A stretch of DNA of 64,000 nucleotides, taken from Polytrichum commune (Eukaryota > Streptophyta > Polytrichopsida > Polytrichales > Polytrichaceae). The notes beneath the pieces are model-generated. The model saw only the letters and a program-made list of their open reading frames with translations, was not told the origin of the DNA and made no database searches. Shown in pieces: positions 1-11,555 of this stretch (its first letter is position 1; the number at the start of each line of letters is the position of its first letter). The translations under genes and the position numbers were made by a program. The stretch spans positions 34,226,001-34,290,000 of the forward strand of contig OX485804.1 in the NCBI GenBank assembly GCA_950295325.1, in the 5' to 3' direction.

Positions 1-480
1 TTGCATGGCTATGTAGTCGGAAGATGAGTACAAAGCCTTGCTTTTGGAGGCTCACTGGAGTGCCAAAAGCACTATTAGAAATTTGAGCAAAAGGTTTGGT
101 TTCTTTTGCTTTCATTGCCACCTCAAGTTTAAGGACATAAATTTAGTCTCTTACCATAGGTTAATAAACTCATGCAAGGTTGGGAATGGGCCCAGTGTAC
201 TCAAAATGTACCCAATATGGTTGTCTTCAAACCAACTTTTGAGTTAAAGAGGATTGGCAACAAATATTGTAGAGATGCTTATCTAGGAGAAGGAAAAAAT
301 TGTTCGGACAATGAAAGGCCAATTAAGAGGCATGCATGTGTGTTCACAAATCTTTCTTGTGTTCTTCATATGGATAAAATGTATGGCACTATGAAGAACC
401 ATTTGGTAGCAGACGTTGACTCCAATTACGAGATTGTTAGAGGAGGATTTGTGTGTCCCTATGCAGAAATTGATTAAACT
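1..480 (+). other. unrecognised coding-like remnant
   Basis: Two overlapping open frames (38-247 and 172-477) give short polypeptides with several Cys and His residues (for example FCFHCHLKF in the first). The change of frame near 172-250 looks like a decayed coding sequence that suffered an indel. I do not recognise the family; a transposon origin is likely from the surroundings but is not shown by any motif. Confidence 0.2.
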
Positions 481-597
481 AATAATAGTAGTAGTAGTAG
501 TAGTAGTAGTAGTAATAATAATAATAATGTGTTTAAATTATATTATTATTTCATCATCATCATCATCATAATAATAATAATAATAATAATAATAATA
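481..597. repeat. compound trinucleotide microsatellite
   Basis: Runs of TAG, AAT, TCA and ATA units follow one another, broken by a short AT-rich spacer. This is a simple-sequence repeat and no coding role is visible. Confidence 0.9.
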
Positions 598-600
598 GCT

Positions 601-1485
601 ACTACAATTCAAGTTGTTATGCACCAAATAATGCTATATGTCATACAAAGCCTTTAGTATCATGAACAACCGTTGGAAATCCAAAGAGCTTCGTAGTCAA
701 GTGGAAGCCCACTTGTGAGGAGGTTCATGTGCATACAATCTGCAAAGCCCATGCTTTCATAGTGGAGAACCATTTCAAGCTATCCTCACCACCACATCTA
801 GTTCCAATGCATGAATTGTATGTTATAATCACTTAAACAAATATGAAGTGGATGCCCAAAACATTGGTGGAGCATCCAACCCAATGAATGCAACATTTGC
901 TCCAATTCAAGGAAAAAAAGAAGACTCTTGTTGTAACAATATTGAATGCATTTGGTGTTTGGTAGCTCTTCAATAACACTGCGGTGAGATTGTTGCATCC
1001 CATAAACCTTAAACCCTACTTTGTTGCACTATCACCAAAACACATTCAATATTGAAGGGTCCTCATTCTTGGTTGGTGTTCTTCAATGCAGTCAAAGCAC
1101 GACGAAGAAGAGCACGAAAAACTTGCGTTTGCTATCCAACGTGAATTGAAAGGGTTGTTGGTACATGATACTCTAGCTACAAATGTGTATGGGGAGCCAA
1201 AGAGGTTGGAAAATTATTGTGCCTACAAGATCTCTTTCTTTCTTTACAATGCAACAAGAGAAGCAATAGGAGCAAAGTTGGAGCTCATTAGAACTACCCA
1301 CTTACATGATGTTCTTGATAAGTTTGATGTGGAACAAAAAAACATGCGCATAGGATGAAGCATGGGGATGATCTTCGCTTTTCAAACTATGCAAATAGTG
1401 GTCAATACACAATGGACCCACTACCCCACGGGAACATACAAAACACGAATGTAGTGTTATTTTGCTATTTTGTTCCCCAATGTTG
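601..1485 (+). other. unrecognised coding-like remnants
   Basis: No gene can be assembled here. An open frame at 1086-1358 gives about 90 residues with mixed, protein-like composition (charged N-terminus, then KISFFLYNATREA). Stretches at 650-1010 also read through for short distances with stops between them. Nothing matches a family I know. It is most simply read as decayed transposon or gene fragments. Confidence 0.15.
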
Positions 1486-1489
1486 AGAA

Positions 1490-1640
1490 TTTGGATGTCT
1501 CCTCAATTATGTTGATTATTGAGCCTAAAATATTTGTCATACTTTTAGTACGCACTCCAACCTATTCTAACCACATGTCTTTATGATGTTTGTTCTTGGA
1601 GCCTCACCAAACAACATGCCATTCAAGTATAGGTATCCTA
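1490..1640 (-). repeat. R1 dispersed repeat, fragment
   Basis: The reverse complement matches the R1 family described at 11235: the same order of segments is seen (a TTGARTGGTATG-like block, a block ending in ACATGTGGTT, then GGCTCAATAATCAACATAATT). Boundaries are approximate. Confidence 0.55.
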
Positions 1641-3244
1641 AGAGAAAAAGAACCAAATAAGGGTTGTCAACCTTAAAATTTAGGAAATTCGTACAGGGCC
1701 CATTTCTCCAAAAAAATTGGGAGCTCATATGGTTATCACATCCAATAATAAAGTGACAAATTGTTTTTTAACAATCATGTAGGCTCTTCCATTAACATTG
1801 ATTGTTGAGTCTTGAATAGTTTGACAATTGAGGGCCACATACTCCACTTTGTATGAACACATGTTTTTTGATTGTCTATTTTTAGTTCCACACCTACTTA
1901 CACATAACTAAAATATCCGTGTGTCATTGAGATAAGTAGTTGAATTAGGTTTGGTGACCTTAAATATGTACATTTGAATGTGGTTGGGCAAATTAGTATA
2001 AGTTAGTAAAACATGCACATTGTGCATGTCATTCAAGGATTGGTTGGCCAACCTTAATCTTCAAAGGCCTTCTAAGTATTCTAAGAAGTATTGTAAATCC
2101 ACATTTTCAAAGATTTCTTGAGAAAAGCTGGGGAAACATCATACAAAATTAAATTGCAAGGCACCATTGAAGGATCGCATTCATATGATTAAAGCTTTGA
2201 AATAGATTATAAGACAAAACAAAACAAACTTGGTTCTCCAAGAATGAATTCCAAAATCCCATTGTTTTGATATAATTGGTTGATATTATATGTGTTACAT
2301 ATTGACATGGAAGTTGCAAGCATAATATGTTTCTTAAATGATCGAGTCAATCAAAAGTCTCAAGATGTGATCACTCCATGAGGTAGTGTATAGATGACAA
2401 CCATTTGAAATTTGATGATGAAGCTTTTGGAGTGCTAGATAAATGAAGTTGTAATGTAATTATGTGGCATCCACAAAAACATCTAAATTTAAATAGTAAA
2501 TTGGTGACATATATCTAAGCATAATCTTGGAGTTCTAACAAACTTGACCAAAGATACCTAAGCATGTCTCACACCTTCTTCTCATAAGATGAGACTTGAA
2601 AACAATCCTTAATAATTTCATAACCTGCGAATTCAATGGCAATAGCCAACACCATCTTCATGTAGTTGATGCTAATACATGCATACAATTGCCTCCAACC
2701 TTGTGTTTGAGAGATTTTGATGAACACATTGAGCATAACTTCATACCTTGTTGAATGTAATACCCTCATTCAATAGAAGATTCTCAACAACTATACAATC
2801 GATTTCATGGCTATTCTCACTTAACAATCCAACAATATTGGACACTCTTAGTGGATAATAAAATGCTAGTTTTCCAAAAAAAACAATATTGGAAATTTTG
2901 TGGGGGCACGTATCAATTGAGTTATAGATAATCTATTTATTATGTGGACTTGTCGCAATTTTACAAATCTATTACATTTTTTGGATTTTTTGAGCTCTAT
3001 AACTTGCATATAAATGCCAAAGCTGTTGAAACATTGTTTTTGGGCGCACTTGCCTTAGGTGCCTTATGCATTCTTCTCTTTACTATATCCATTCAACCAC
3101 CACTATTTGCCCTCTCTTGCATTCAACATCTTCCCTCATTTTTTCTAAAATATGTGGATGTTCATCGGTTCATTTTTCATCTTCTCCAACTTCTACTGAT
3201 TAGACTTACACAACAAAACTTGTAATATACAATGAGGCATAAGT
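1641..3244. other. AT-rich intergenic, nothing assigned
   Basis: Only short open frames occur, without recognisable motifs. A further weak R1-like segment (reverse orientation) may lie at about 1850-1960. A hydrophobic open frame at 2944-3225 has no supporting feature. Confidence 0.5.
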
Positions 3245-3480
3245 AAATATTGGATTGAAGATTGGACCTTTCCTAATTTAGTTGTGCATGCTTGTTGATT
3301 CCTTGACTAAATACATAGGTCCTCTTAAATTGTGTTTTGATGTTGAGTGTGGAGTAATTAATAAGATTTAAAGACATAGTCCAATATCTTTTAAACATGT
3401 GCCTTTATGATGTTTGTTCTCTAATCCTCACCTGACCACAAACCAACCAAATACATGTGGTTGATTAGAAAAGTGGTTGA
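3245..3480 (-). repeat. R1 dispersed repeat, longer fragment
   Basis: This stretch matches 37436-37610 in the same orientation, with shared blocks around a 'TTTAGTTGTG' motif, a 'GGTCCT' motif and 'GTAGTCCAAT'. Its end continues into the block that also occurs at 46800-46935. I therefore place it in R1, reversed. Edges are approximate. Confidence 0.5.
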
Positions 3481-4432
3481 ATAACACCCACATATCTTAA
3501 CCCTAACTTCCCACGTCCAATTTCCCTCAAATTTGCCCCGAAAAAAATGACCTCAATTTCAACGAGCATAGCTGAAGATCTAAAGTTTTTTTTGATAATT
3601 CCAACCATATAGATGTTTGCAAGTTAGAGGCAACTACTTATAATCCAAATTTGAAACATTGAAGTTCTGTTATGTAGGAGATTATAATAGGAATGCCAAG
3701 AGCGGTCTTGAGGGGCAACAATTTAGAAAATAAATTGGGGTTGGTTTTTTGATCAAACCTCCACTCAAATCATCTTCAAACAACGAAATATTATCCTCAT
3801 TCAAAAGAGGGGCAATATACCTACTCAAATGAGCTCACGAATCTTGAAACCATTTTTTTGTGATTTTTTGGATGCTTTGCAATTTGAAGGAGCGGTGCCA
3901 CAATTGCATGCCTTCCACATGGATTTAGACTCACCAAAACATGTCCAACTAACAATTCCAACGGTAGATGTTTAGGATAGGATGCGTTTGAGTGTGATGC
4001 AAATTTTCAAATCAATTGGGAATCATTCGCACATAGGGATCAACTAAACAATGTGTTTACGATGTGTTGCCCTAAACCACAGAGGTGACAAATGTCAAGC
4101 AAGCATTCGTGGATTGGTTCCACTGTACACTAGTTGAAAGCACGATCCAAAAATAGCTAACTCAGTCGAATCAAAATGCTCCATGTGGCAAGACATAACA
4201 AACTTGAACATGGACAAAAGGGGTGGTCGAAACATTCCAATAACCATCCAAACTAGTGTCAAAGGGGTCAGAGCGAACTGTTCACAACCAGATTATGGTT
4301 GCATAGGACATTAGGGATTGAGCCAGTCCTCAACAAGATTGATGAATCCAATCTCCCAAGATTAGACATACCCTTTTTACCTTAGCCCACTAAACTCCGT
4401 TTCAAAAGGGATGTTTTCAAGCTTCTACTTAC
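3481..4432. other. AT-rich intergenic, nothing assigned
   Basis: No open frame of note, RNA gene or clear repeat was seen in this stretch. Confidence 0.5.
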
Positions 4433-4435
4433 TTA

Positions 4436-4842
4436 GAGCATCCTCAGTCGGTCTAGGTAAAGCTCACTGCAAACCAAGACCTATCTTGCTTAAAATTGCT
4501 CAAAATTTAGAGGGAGTGCACCAAATCTTGCTTAAAATGGACAGATCCTCCCACACTCCCTCTAAATGTCAAAAATTTGGAGGGAGTGTGGGAGGATCTT
4601 TCCATTTTAAAGCAAGATTTGGTGCACTCCCTCTAAATTTTGAGCAATTTTAAGCAAGATAGGTCTTGGTTTGCAGTGAGCTTTACCTACGTCAAATTTT
4701 TACAATTCTTTTTTCTTGAGAAATATCTCACGTTTATTTAGGTGTACTTCTAATGATGGTAATTTCAGTTTCTAATTTTAGGTCAGTCAAAAGATAGGTT
4801 TTGGTTTGCAGTGAGCTTTACCTAGACCGACTGAGGATGCTC
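4436..4842. mobile_element. Tourist-like MITE with nested hairpin
   Basis: The element begins GAGCATCCTCAGTCGGTCTA and ends with its reverse complement. It is flanked by the same trinucleotide, TTA (4433-4435 and 4843-4845), the target duplication typical of PIF/Harbinger MITEs. Inside, a second and much longer palindrome has its left arm at about 4454-4566 and right arm at about 4575-4689, almost without a loop. A third copy of the terminal arm sits at 4791-4842. The family assignment rests on TSD and TIR only. A full-length PIF/Harbinger element lies 7 kb away, but its TIRs differ, so it is not an obvious source of transposase. Confidence 0.85.
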
Positions 4843-4865
4843 TTATACTATGTGAAAGCCATGTT

Positions 4866-4897
4866 GTGGTGGTGGTGGTGGTGGTGGTGGTGGTGGG
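4866..4897. repeat. (GGT)n microsatellite
   Basis: About ten uninterrupted GGT units. Confidence 0.9.
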
Positions 4898-5624
4898 GTG
4901 CATTTAAAAGAATCACTTGAAGGGTGGCAAGGCAACTTCAATACAAGAGCTTGGGATCAAGTGTGAAAAGGAACTCCCTTTTGCCAGCCTGCTTGACTTT
5001 GCTGTATAGCCTACTATTGATGCTAACAAATCGTTGAGGCTTTTGACACAAAAGTTATGTACGGATGCACCATTGCACGGAGGGGCCTACTTTACTACCT
5101 TATGCATCAAGAGTTACAAGTGGCTGTGTTGGATCTTGCCTTGGGCATTCACAATTTCACACGTCAACTAGAATAAACATAATTATTTACTTAAGATGAA
5201 TTTATTTTTACTTTATTTAAAGCCTTGGAAACACTTTCATGTTGTTCGCCAAGCTATTTTAAGACATGAACTGTAATCGATGTGATCTTAAGTTCAATAT
5301 CAACAACTTTGTTTCACAAATATATATTTTCTAACTTTACATCCTTCTTTTTGTAGCAAGTGAACATTGCATGTTGCTATGTGTACAAGAAGGCTTGAAA
5401 ATTTGAATAAAACTGATAATATGTTCCGGAATCCCGGCCATCTTTGTCATAACGTTTATTCATACTAGGGGGTGTAATAGGGGGTTTAAAGGGGGAAGCC
5501 CCTAACTTAGGGCACATAATTGGCAAAATCCAACACAAAGGATTACCAACCCCCCAAGCAAATGCACAACATGAGTTGCGTAAAAAATACATACATCCGT
5601 GTCACGTGGGGCTCTGGCAAGCTG
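4898..5624. other. intergenic, nothing assigned
   Basis: No supported gene, RNA or repeat was seen in this stretch. Confidence 0.5.
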
Positions 5625-6485
5625 GCAAACTAGCCAACATACTAGAAAATTCTATAAGTGTTTTTGTACCTCAAACTATTGGATTGTCCTTGCTATCAGT
5701 TTACGTTCATGAAGTGAACAACACTCATGTTGAGTATCGTCCATTTTGTGAAGATAACCCAACATAAGTGGAAAATCAGTCTTATAAGATACATGGCACT
5801 AGGGGTGCAACACCCTGGTGTTTGAGTAATGTTATGGAAAACTAGCCAACTTACTGAAAAATATTATATTCCATAAATGTTTTTGTATCTTAAACTATTG
5901 AATTGTCGTTGCTATCATTTTACGTTCATGAAGTGAACGACACTCGTGTTGAGTATCGTCCATTTTGTGAAGATAACCCAACATAAGTGGAAAATCAGTC
6001 TTATAAGATACATGGCACTAGGGGTGCAACACCCTGGTGTTTGAGTAATGTTATGGAAAACTAGCCAACTTACTGAAAAATATTATATTCCATAAATGTT
6101 TTTGTATCTTAAACTATTGAATTGTCGTTGCTATCATTTTACGTTCATGAAGTGAACGACACTCGTGTTGAGTATCGTCCATTTTGTGAAGATAACCCAA
6201 CATAAGTGGAAAATCAGTCTTATAAGATACATGGCACTAGGGGTGCAACACCCTGGTGTTTGAGTAATGTTATGGAAAACTAGCCAACTTACTGAAAAAT
6301 ATTATATTCCATAAATGTTTTTGTATCTTAAACTATTGAATTGTCGTTGCTATCATTTTACGTTCATGAAGTGAACGACACTCGTGTTGAGTATCGTCCA
6401 TTTTGTGAAGATAACCCAACATAAGTGGAAAATTATTCTTGTAAGACACCTGGCACTAGGGGTGTTTGAGTAATGTTATGGAAAA
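5625..6485. repeat. 219-bp tandem repeat array, about four units
   Basis: The segment ACTAGCCAAC recurs at 5629, 5841, 6060 and 6279, and TTGAGTATCG at 5730, 5949, 6168 and 6387. The period is exactly 219 bp except for a 7-nt deletion in the first unit. Units two and three, and most of four, look identical by eye, while the outer units have diverged. This is the pattern expected of recent unequal exchange. Each complete unit holds a small palindrome (GGGTGCAACACCC). No open frame crosses the units. Confidence 0.95.
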
Positions 6486-7385
6486 AGCCACCGTAGTAAG
6501 CAGTGACATGCGTTCGCCTCCCTGCTTCTTGGGTATGAAGCGCCTCTTACTTGGTCAAAATTGGAACCGTTTCGAGCGAAGTTGTTTGATACTCTCCTTC
6601 ATTCATCTTTCTTCTCATGACGTCTAATATTTTGCCATGAAGGTGCCATTTGTTTCCAAATCCTCTCCATTGGTTGTGGCACCCCGTGTTGTTGGCACAA
6701 GTACAAGCATGCACACAGGCATGCACATGATATTATGTGCTGCTTCCTGAAATCCGGATTTATCCACATTATTAACTCCTCATTTTGCTATCAAGAGCCT
6801 GCACTTCTCCTGCAGTCTCGACTCAGTAATTAAGCTATATATCATACTTACACTTGAGTGCCAAATATGATACACAAAATAACTGCCATTTGCTTTCTGT
6901 CAAAGCTTGAGGTCAGCGGGTCTTGAAAGAATTATTTGCTTCCCACACCCACTTCTTGTAGGATATGAAGCACAAAATTAGTGCAAGATGATTAGCAAAC
7001 CCAAACGATGAACATGACCATTTTCCTCATACTTTTGGATGTCATATATGAATATTTTGTTTGAAATTGTGAAAGTGAAGATTCTTTTTTCTTGTTGAAT
7101 GATCAGATTGATCAGATTGAATTATCGCATACAAGTGCACTTCTCATTCATCAAGCATTAAAACCATGAAGTCATATGGAGCGCGGATGTTGGGCTATTT
7201 TTAGTTGATTTGGCACTGGGGTTGAGCTTTGAAGGCCTTGAATTAGTCCATCCAAGTCATTTAAGATGAATCGATAATCAACCACAAACCTATAGGAGGT
7301 CTATTTTTTTATTTTTTTTATGTTGGATGGATGGGAGGTAGTACACTCGCACGTTAGTAACTCCCTCTTTGTCTCCCTCTAATTA
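6486..7385. other. intergenic, nothing assigned
   Basis: No supported gene or repeat was seen here. Confidence 0.5.
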
Positions 7386-7540
7386 CACTCTAAACTCCAA
7401 AGTATCACACCTGTGGCAACCAAAGTGCACATGATATTACAAAGTTTTGTAGTATTAACATGCACGCGTGATAATAGAGGATCAATGTAGTGTGTGGCAT
7501 CATGGAATAACACAAAGTGTAACATTGTAATGTTGAATTT
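7386..7540 (-). mobile_element. truncated MITE, same family as 11556-11905
   Basis: The start, CACTCTAAACTCC, corresponds to the terminal inverted repeat of the element at 11556-11905. The following 140 bp match the reverse complement of 11760-11905, including segments equivalent to CAAAGTGCACATGATATTA and GATAATAGAGGATCAATGTA. The opposite end is not found, so this copy is truncated or has decayed. Confidence 0.6.
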
Positions 7541-7677
7541 GATGATTTTCATACATGGGACACGGATGATCTCCCAAAGTTGCACACATACACAAAGCTT
7601 ATGGTACAATTAGGCAAATTATGGTACGATTGAGCAGTCTCAGAAGTTGAGAAACACTTTGTACATGATCTTGGTGC

Positions 7678-7926
7678 AAGACCCAACATGGAGTAGATCT
7701 GGAAGATTATGAAGAGGGCAATGGGGAGATTGATACAATTATGGATCTACTACATTCCGGAGACAATAAAAATTGGTTAGGTTCTTTGGTGGGTGGGCAA
7801 CCGAATGATCTCGATTTTGGGTTAGGTGAAGATATGGAACATTTGGATGTAGGAGGGAGGCATTTGGGTAGCTAGGGTATTCAATGTGAGCTTGATGAAC
7901 ATGATGAAGGAAGAATAGGACCTTGA
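7678..7926 (+). pseudogene. acidic coding remnant, unrecognised
   Basis: One frame stays open from about 7678 to a TAG at 7873-7875, then continues in the same frame to stops at about 7924. It reads as an acidic, protein-like sequence (DLEDYEEGNGEIDTIMDLL near its start, then GEDMEHLD). I do not recognise it. Acidic tails like this occur in transposase and transcription factor C-termini, but no diagnostic motif is present. Confidence 0.25.
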
Positions 7927-8295
7927 TGATTTTGGACGACAACATTTGTGCAATGGACTCCTTGGTGTGTATTTGTCTCCACAAGTGAACATTTTTGAGA
8001 AGTTGAATCTTACTTCTTCTTTTTTGCCTTGAAACAAACACTTTGCAGATTTCAATCTTAGTATACAATTGTATTTGTTTAAATGGTGAAAGGGAACTTG
8101 CTAGCATTGCTAATTTATGTTGTGTGTGGACCGGAATGAAGTAATGATATTGAAATATGTGCAAAAATTAGACACCGAAGACAAGAAGCTCAAGGTGCAA
8201 TAATTCCGATTCAAAAGAGAAGAGAAGGACTTTACATCAATCTATTCAATTTACTTGAATTTATAATTTTCCTCAATTTAGCAAAGAAAAACTGA

Positions 8296-8385
8296 AAGAT
8301 GTCAACATGCAACCATTTGGTCTTGGAAACACTAGTAGGATCTTGATTGGTTATGCCCAAAATCCTCCCGGGATAGTGACAACCA
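8296..8385 (+). repeat. R2 repeat fragment
   Basis: This is similar to 19835-19905 and to the reverse complement of the insertion at 27646-27879: a GATGTCAACATG block, then CAAACACTAG-like, then GGTTATGCCCAAAATC. Edges are approximate. Confidence 0.5.
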
Positions 8386-9267
8386 TGTATGCAGAATGGT
8401 CAAACTTTGACTCGTAGATCCCCCTATAATGAACCTACAATCTAGCACCACATCAACCCTCGTGAGAAAAAGATCCATTTTTTCACAAATTGACTAACAA
8501 GTATGAGGGACATACATTTTGCACATTTGAGCTCACCAAAAATTCATCTCAAGAACACATACATGGGAAAAAAAAAATCAATACAAGGGACGTCAACCAA
8601 ATGTAGACATGAATGCAACTCACCTCATCTGCCTTTTCAAATTTCAAAGAGATGGCGTTAAAAAGGTCAACAAATTCTTTCGTGTTGATCTAGAAACAAC
8701 CAACACATCAAATCCCCAACATGGACAAAACCCCAAGCATTTGACGAAGAATTCCACTGAGGGTTGGTTCCCCTCTTATGAACTATAAGGTCCACGGTAT
8801 GGAGAGCTAACCATGATTAGCATGGCGGAATGTGAAGGGTTAGCGCTCGTAACCCTTACTAGAATTGAAAAAATGACCAAGTTAGTTAAGGGGATCTAGC
8901 GAGGGTTGCAACAACAGAAGTGTGGTTCTTCCCATTCATTCATCTACCGTATCTCTCTAGCAGCTTGGGCAAAAAATAATTAATTTTAAAGGTGCCTAAA
9001 TTTTTGGAAAATTAATTTCGTTGAGTGTCCAAAATTTAAAATTTTAAAATTCAAAGAATGTCTAAAATCACAGTAATGCAAGTGACATTCACATGGTAAA
9101 TCATGGCCGCCATAGATGAACCTAGGTTAACTATCCTTGAATTATAAGAATGATTTGGATGAATGTCTAACTTATTTTAGATTTATTTTTTTAATCTACC
9201 CAATTTTAGAATATTATTTTATGGGCGGCCTAACTTACTTTCATGCTTTAATTGATTATTAGGCATA
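8386..9267. other. intergenic, nothing assigned
   Basis: AT-rich sequence without supported genes or repeats. Confidence 0.5.
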
Positions 9268-9826
9268 AAGGTGTCGAAGCTACTAGAGATCTAGAGAGCT
9301 CCCATATTGTTTCTTTCACCATTATTCAATCCAATAGTTCCAAATAAGGGTGGCACATTGTTGGTGTGGCAGACTAATGTTGGATATTTGCTTTCCACTC
9401 ATAGTTACAACAACTTACATGATGAAACACATGTTGCCGCAAACATTGTTTGAATGAAAGGTGCCTAAGCTACTAGAGAAGCTACAATATTGTTTCTTTC
9501 ACCAATATTCAATCCCATATTTCCGAATTAAGTGTGGCACATTGTTGGTGTGACAAACTAATGTTGGATATTTGCTTTCCACTCCTAGTTACATCAACTT
9601 ACTTGATGAAACACATGTTGCCACAAACCTTGTTTGAACGAAAGGTACCCAAGTTACTAAAGAAGCTACGGTATTGTTTCTTTCACCAATATTCAATCCC
9701 ATAGTTCCGAATTAAGGGCGGCAAATTGTTGGTGTGGCAGAATAATGTTGGATATATGCCTCCCACTCATAGTTACAACAACTTATATACATGATGAAAC
9801 ACATGTTGCTGCAAACACTGTTGGGA
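9268..9826. repeat. 184-bp imperfect tandem repeat, three units
   Basis: The block TTGGTGTG recurs at 9361, 9545 and 9729, a period of 184 bp. Each unit also contains ATTGTTTCTTTCACC, an ATGTTGGATAT block and ATGATGAAACACATGTTGC. The first unit carries a small insertion. Units differ at many sites, so this duplication is older than the 219-bp array. Confidence 0.9.
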
Positions 9827-9906
9827 CTTTGCTTTCGATTTGGCAGTCCAGGCGGTCAATAGAGTGTTATGCAATATGGAAAGTTATCTTTATGGTATCA
9901 GTTGAA

Positions 9907-10322
9907 ATCCCCTCGATGAAAGAACTCGAAACAAAACTTGAACTCCCACCCACACAAATTCGCAACACATTTAAACAAATCAACTTAATCGCCATACAAT
10001 ACGCACACCTAATACTAGTCCATAAAAGACGAATAGAAAATAGACAACCTATCACAGACATACAAAACCACACATAAGATAAATAATAAAGTTAAAATAA
10101 TGATAATAACATATAACAATAAGAACAATAATAATAATATATTACCGGTTCACCGGTAAAACGATTGTCACTAACATAGTGTCTACTCCCTGCAAAGGGT
10201 GAAGTAGTATTACACCCAACGCCATTACCCTGGGGTATGGCCAAGGGTGTTCTACGAACAAACACTTTATTCACTCCGGCCCCTTTAAAAGGGACCGGAG
10301 TTCTTCTTCTTCTTCTTCTTCT
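9907..10322 (+). mobile_element. 5'-truncated LINE with 16-bp target duplication
   Basis: The element is bracketed by a perfect direct repeat, TATGGTATCAGTTGAA, at 9891-9906 and 10323-10338, as left by target-primed reverse transcription. Its first 170 bp are open and C/A-rich. They encode a C-terminal ORF2-like tail (LPPTQIRNTF, then INLIAIQYAHLILVHKRRIE) that ends in a stop at 10075-10077. An untranslated part follows, ending in a hairpin (CTCCGGCCCC to GGGACCGGAG) and a (TTC)n tail. The last 155 bp match the 3' end of the SINE at 50705-51073. The C-terminal tail resembles the end of the decayed LINE at 39710-42110 (- strand). Confidence 0.85.
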
Positions 10323-10338
10323 TATGGTATCAGTTGAA

Positions 10339-11234
10339 CAGTCATAGGCTAGCCTGGGTGCCGTAGGCTTGACTTGTGTGTAAATTTACGTACTTTCCAC
10401 TCATCCAATTTGCACGGCTCACGCATTCTCTCTCTTTCTCCACCTCTCGTTTGATGCTCATGTCAATTGGCTTTGCTCTTCCCTTTGCAAACATCGTATT
10501 TCTCATTGCTACCACCCCTATAACATTCAAGGAATGGCCTTCGATTCTACATTGTTCACGTTAGTTAGTTAACTCGTACCCGAGCTTTGGATGCTAAATC
10601 CATCTTGTGATTTCATTTTAAAGTTCAACCCCTAAACAACCCAAGGGTTTCGAGCAGTTTCAAAATCTACTTTAGAAATGTATGTTCTTCTCTATGAAAG
10701 AAATTAATGTAGAGTTGTTCATACATGATTGGTATACAAATCTACACAGTTGGTCTTTAGAGTGAAGTTTACACTATTTATTTGGGCATTGTAAAAGAAG
10801 AATCATTTGCAGATATCTCGTGGGTATAGTTTGGACCTTTTGTAATAAATGTCTTGGTCATAATGTGGCTATACATTTACACAGCGTGTCATGAAAAGCT
10901 GCGAGAAACAAAATATCATACATGTCAAAAGTTGTCATTTGCATTTATGTTCTTTGTTATTGGCTCCACTCTCTCTACGCTACAAAAAAGGTGATGTGCC
11001 TAACTTTGACAAGCCATCAAAATAAAGTTTCAACCTCATTGTGATGTGTGGGCGTTTGCAATGGTGAAAGAAAGACTAGATATTAGTCTCTTAGACGCTT
11101 AGAGGTTAAGATTTGAATGGTGTTTCATTGTTTGTTGAAGGCTTGGACAAATGTTGGGTTAAGATTTAGGCTTTGGATGACATCGAAACTTTATCATGCT
11201 CACATAGAGCACTTCTTTGATTCCTTGTTAAAGG
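10339..11234. other. intergenic, nothing assigned
   Basis: Small open frames at 10342-10564 on both strands lack recognisable features. No RNA gene or repeat was identified. Confidence 0.5.
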
Positions 11235-11555
11235 GTTAAAACACTCTCTTAAGGTAGATGTACCTAATTTGGTTACTTATCCTAATCAGACACCTACTTT
11301 TGAGTGGTATGTGGGTAGATGTGGCGCCAATGAACACCAAAAAGGCATTTGTTTGAAAGGGGTTGGGCTACATGCTCAAAAATAAGATAATCAATCTAGG
11401 TTCAAGTGTGAACATAATTTGGGAGGATATATATGGCCACATGATGAGCATGAGAATCTTCACTTTGATCATGAATAAGATATTCATACAAGTTCCAGAA
11501 ATTATAAGGAAAGCAGCTACGACCTTGACTTGAATTTGCAAACAATCTGGTACTA
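11235..11555 (+). repeat. R1 dispersed repeat, left part of interrupted copy
   Basis: R1 is an AT-rich repeat of roughly 400-600 bp recognised by an ordered set of blocks: AAGGTAGATG.ACCTAATT, then a TGAGTGGTATG-like block, ATTGG.CTACATGCTCAAAA, AATCTTCACTTTGAT.ATGA, ATATTCATA.AAG.TCC, and GCGTGTTTCATAT near the end. This copy was split by a MITE (11556-11905). Its remainder resumes at 11906 and was split again by the Harbinger insertion at 11968, after which GACCCATCTACCTTAGG continues at 18994. No coding capacity or terminal structure is recognised. Confidence 0.65.

Noticed and set aside
2944-3225. Hydrophobic open frame as a membrane protein
   Set aside because: A T-rich sequence gives Leu/Phe-rich translation by chance; it ends at an R1 fragment and has no homologue I recognise.
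5625-6485. Regular direct repeats as a CRISPR array
   Set aside because: Units of 219 bp follow one another without spacers, and the window is plant nuclear DNA.
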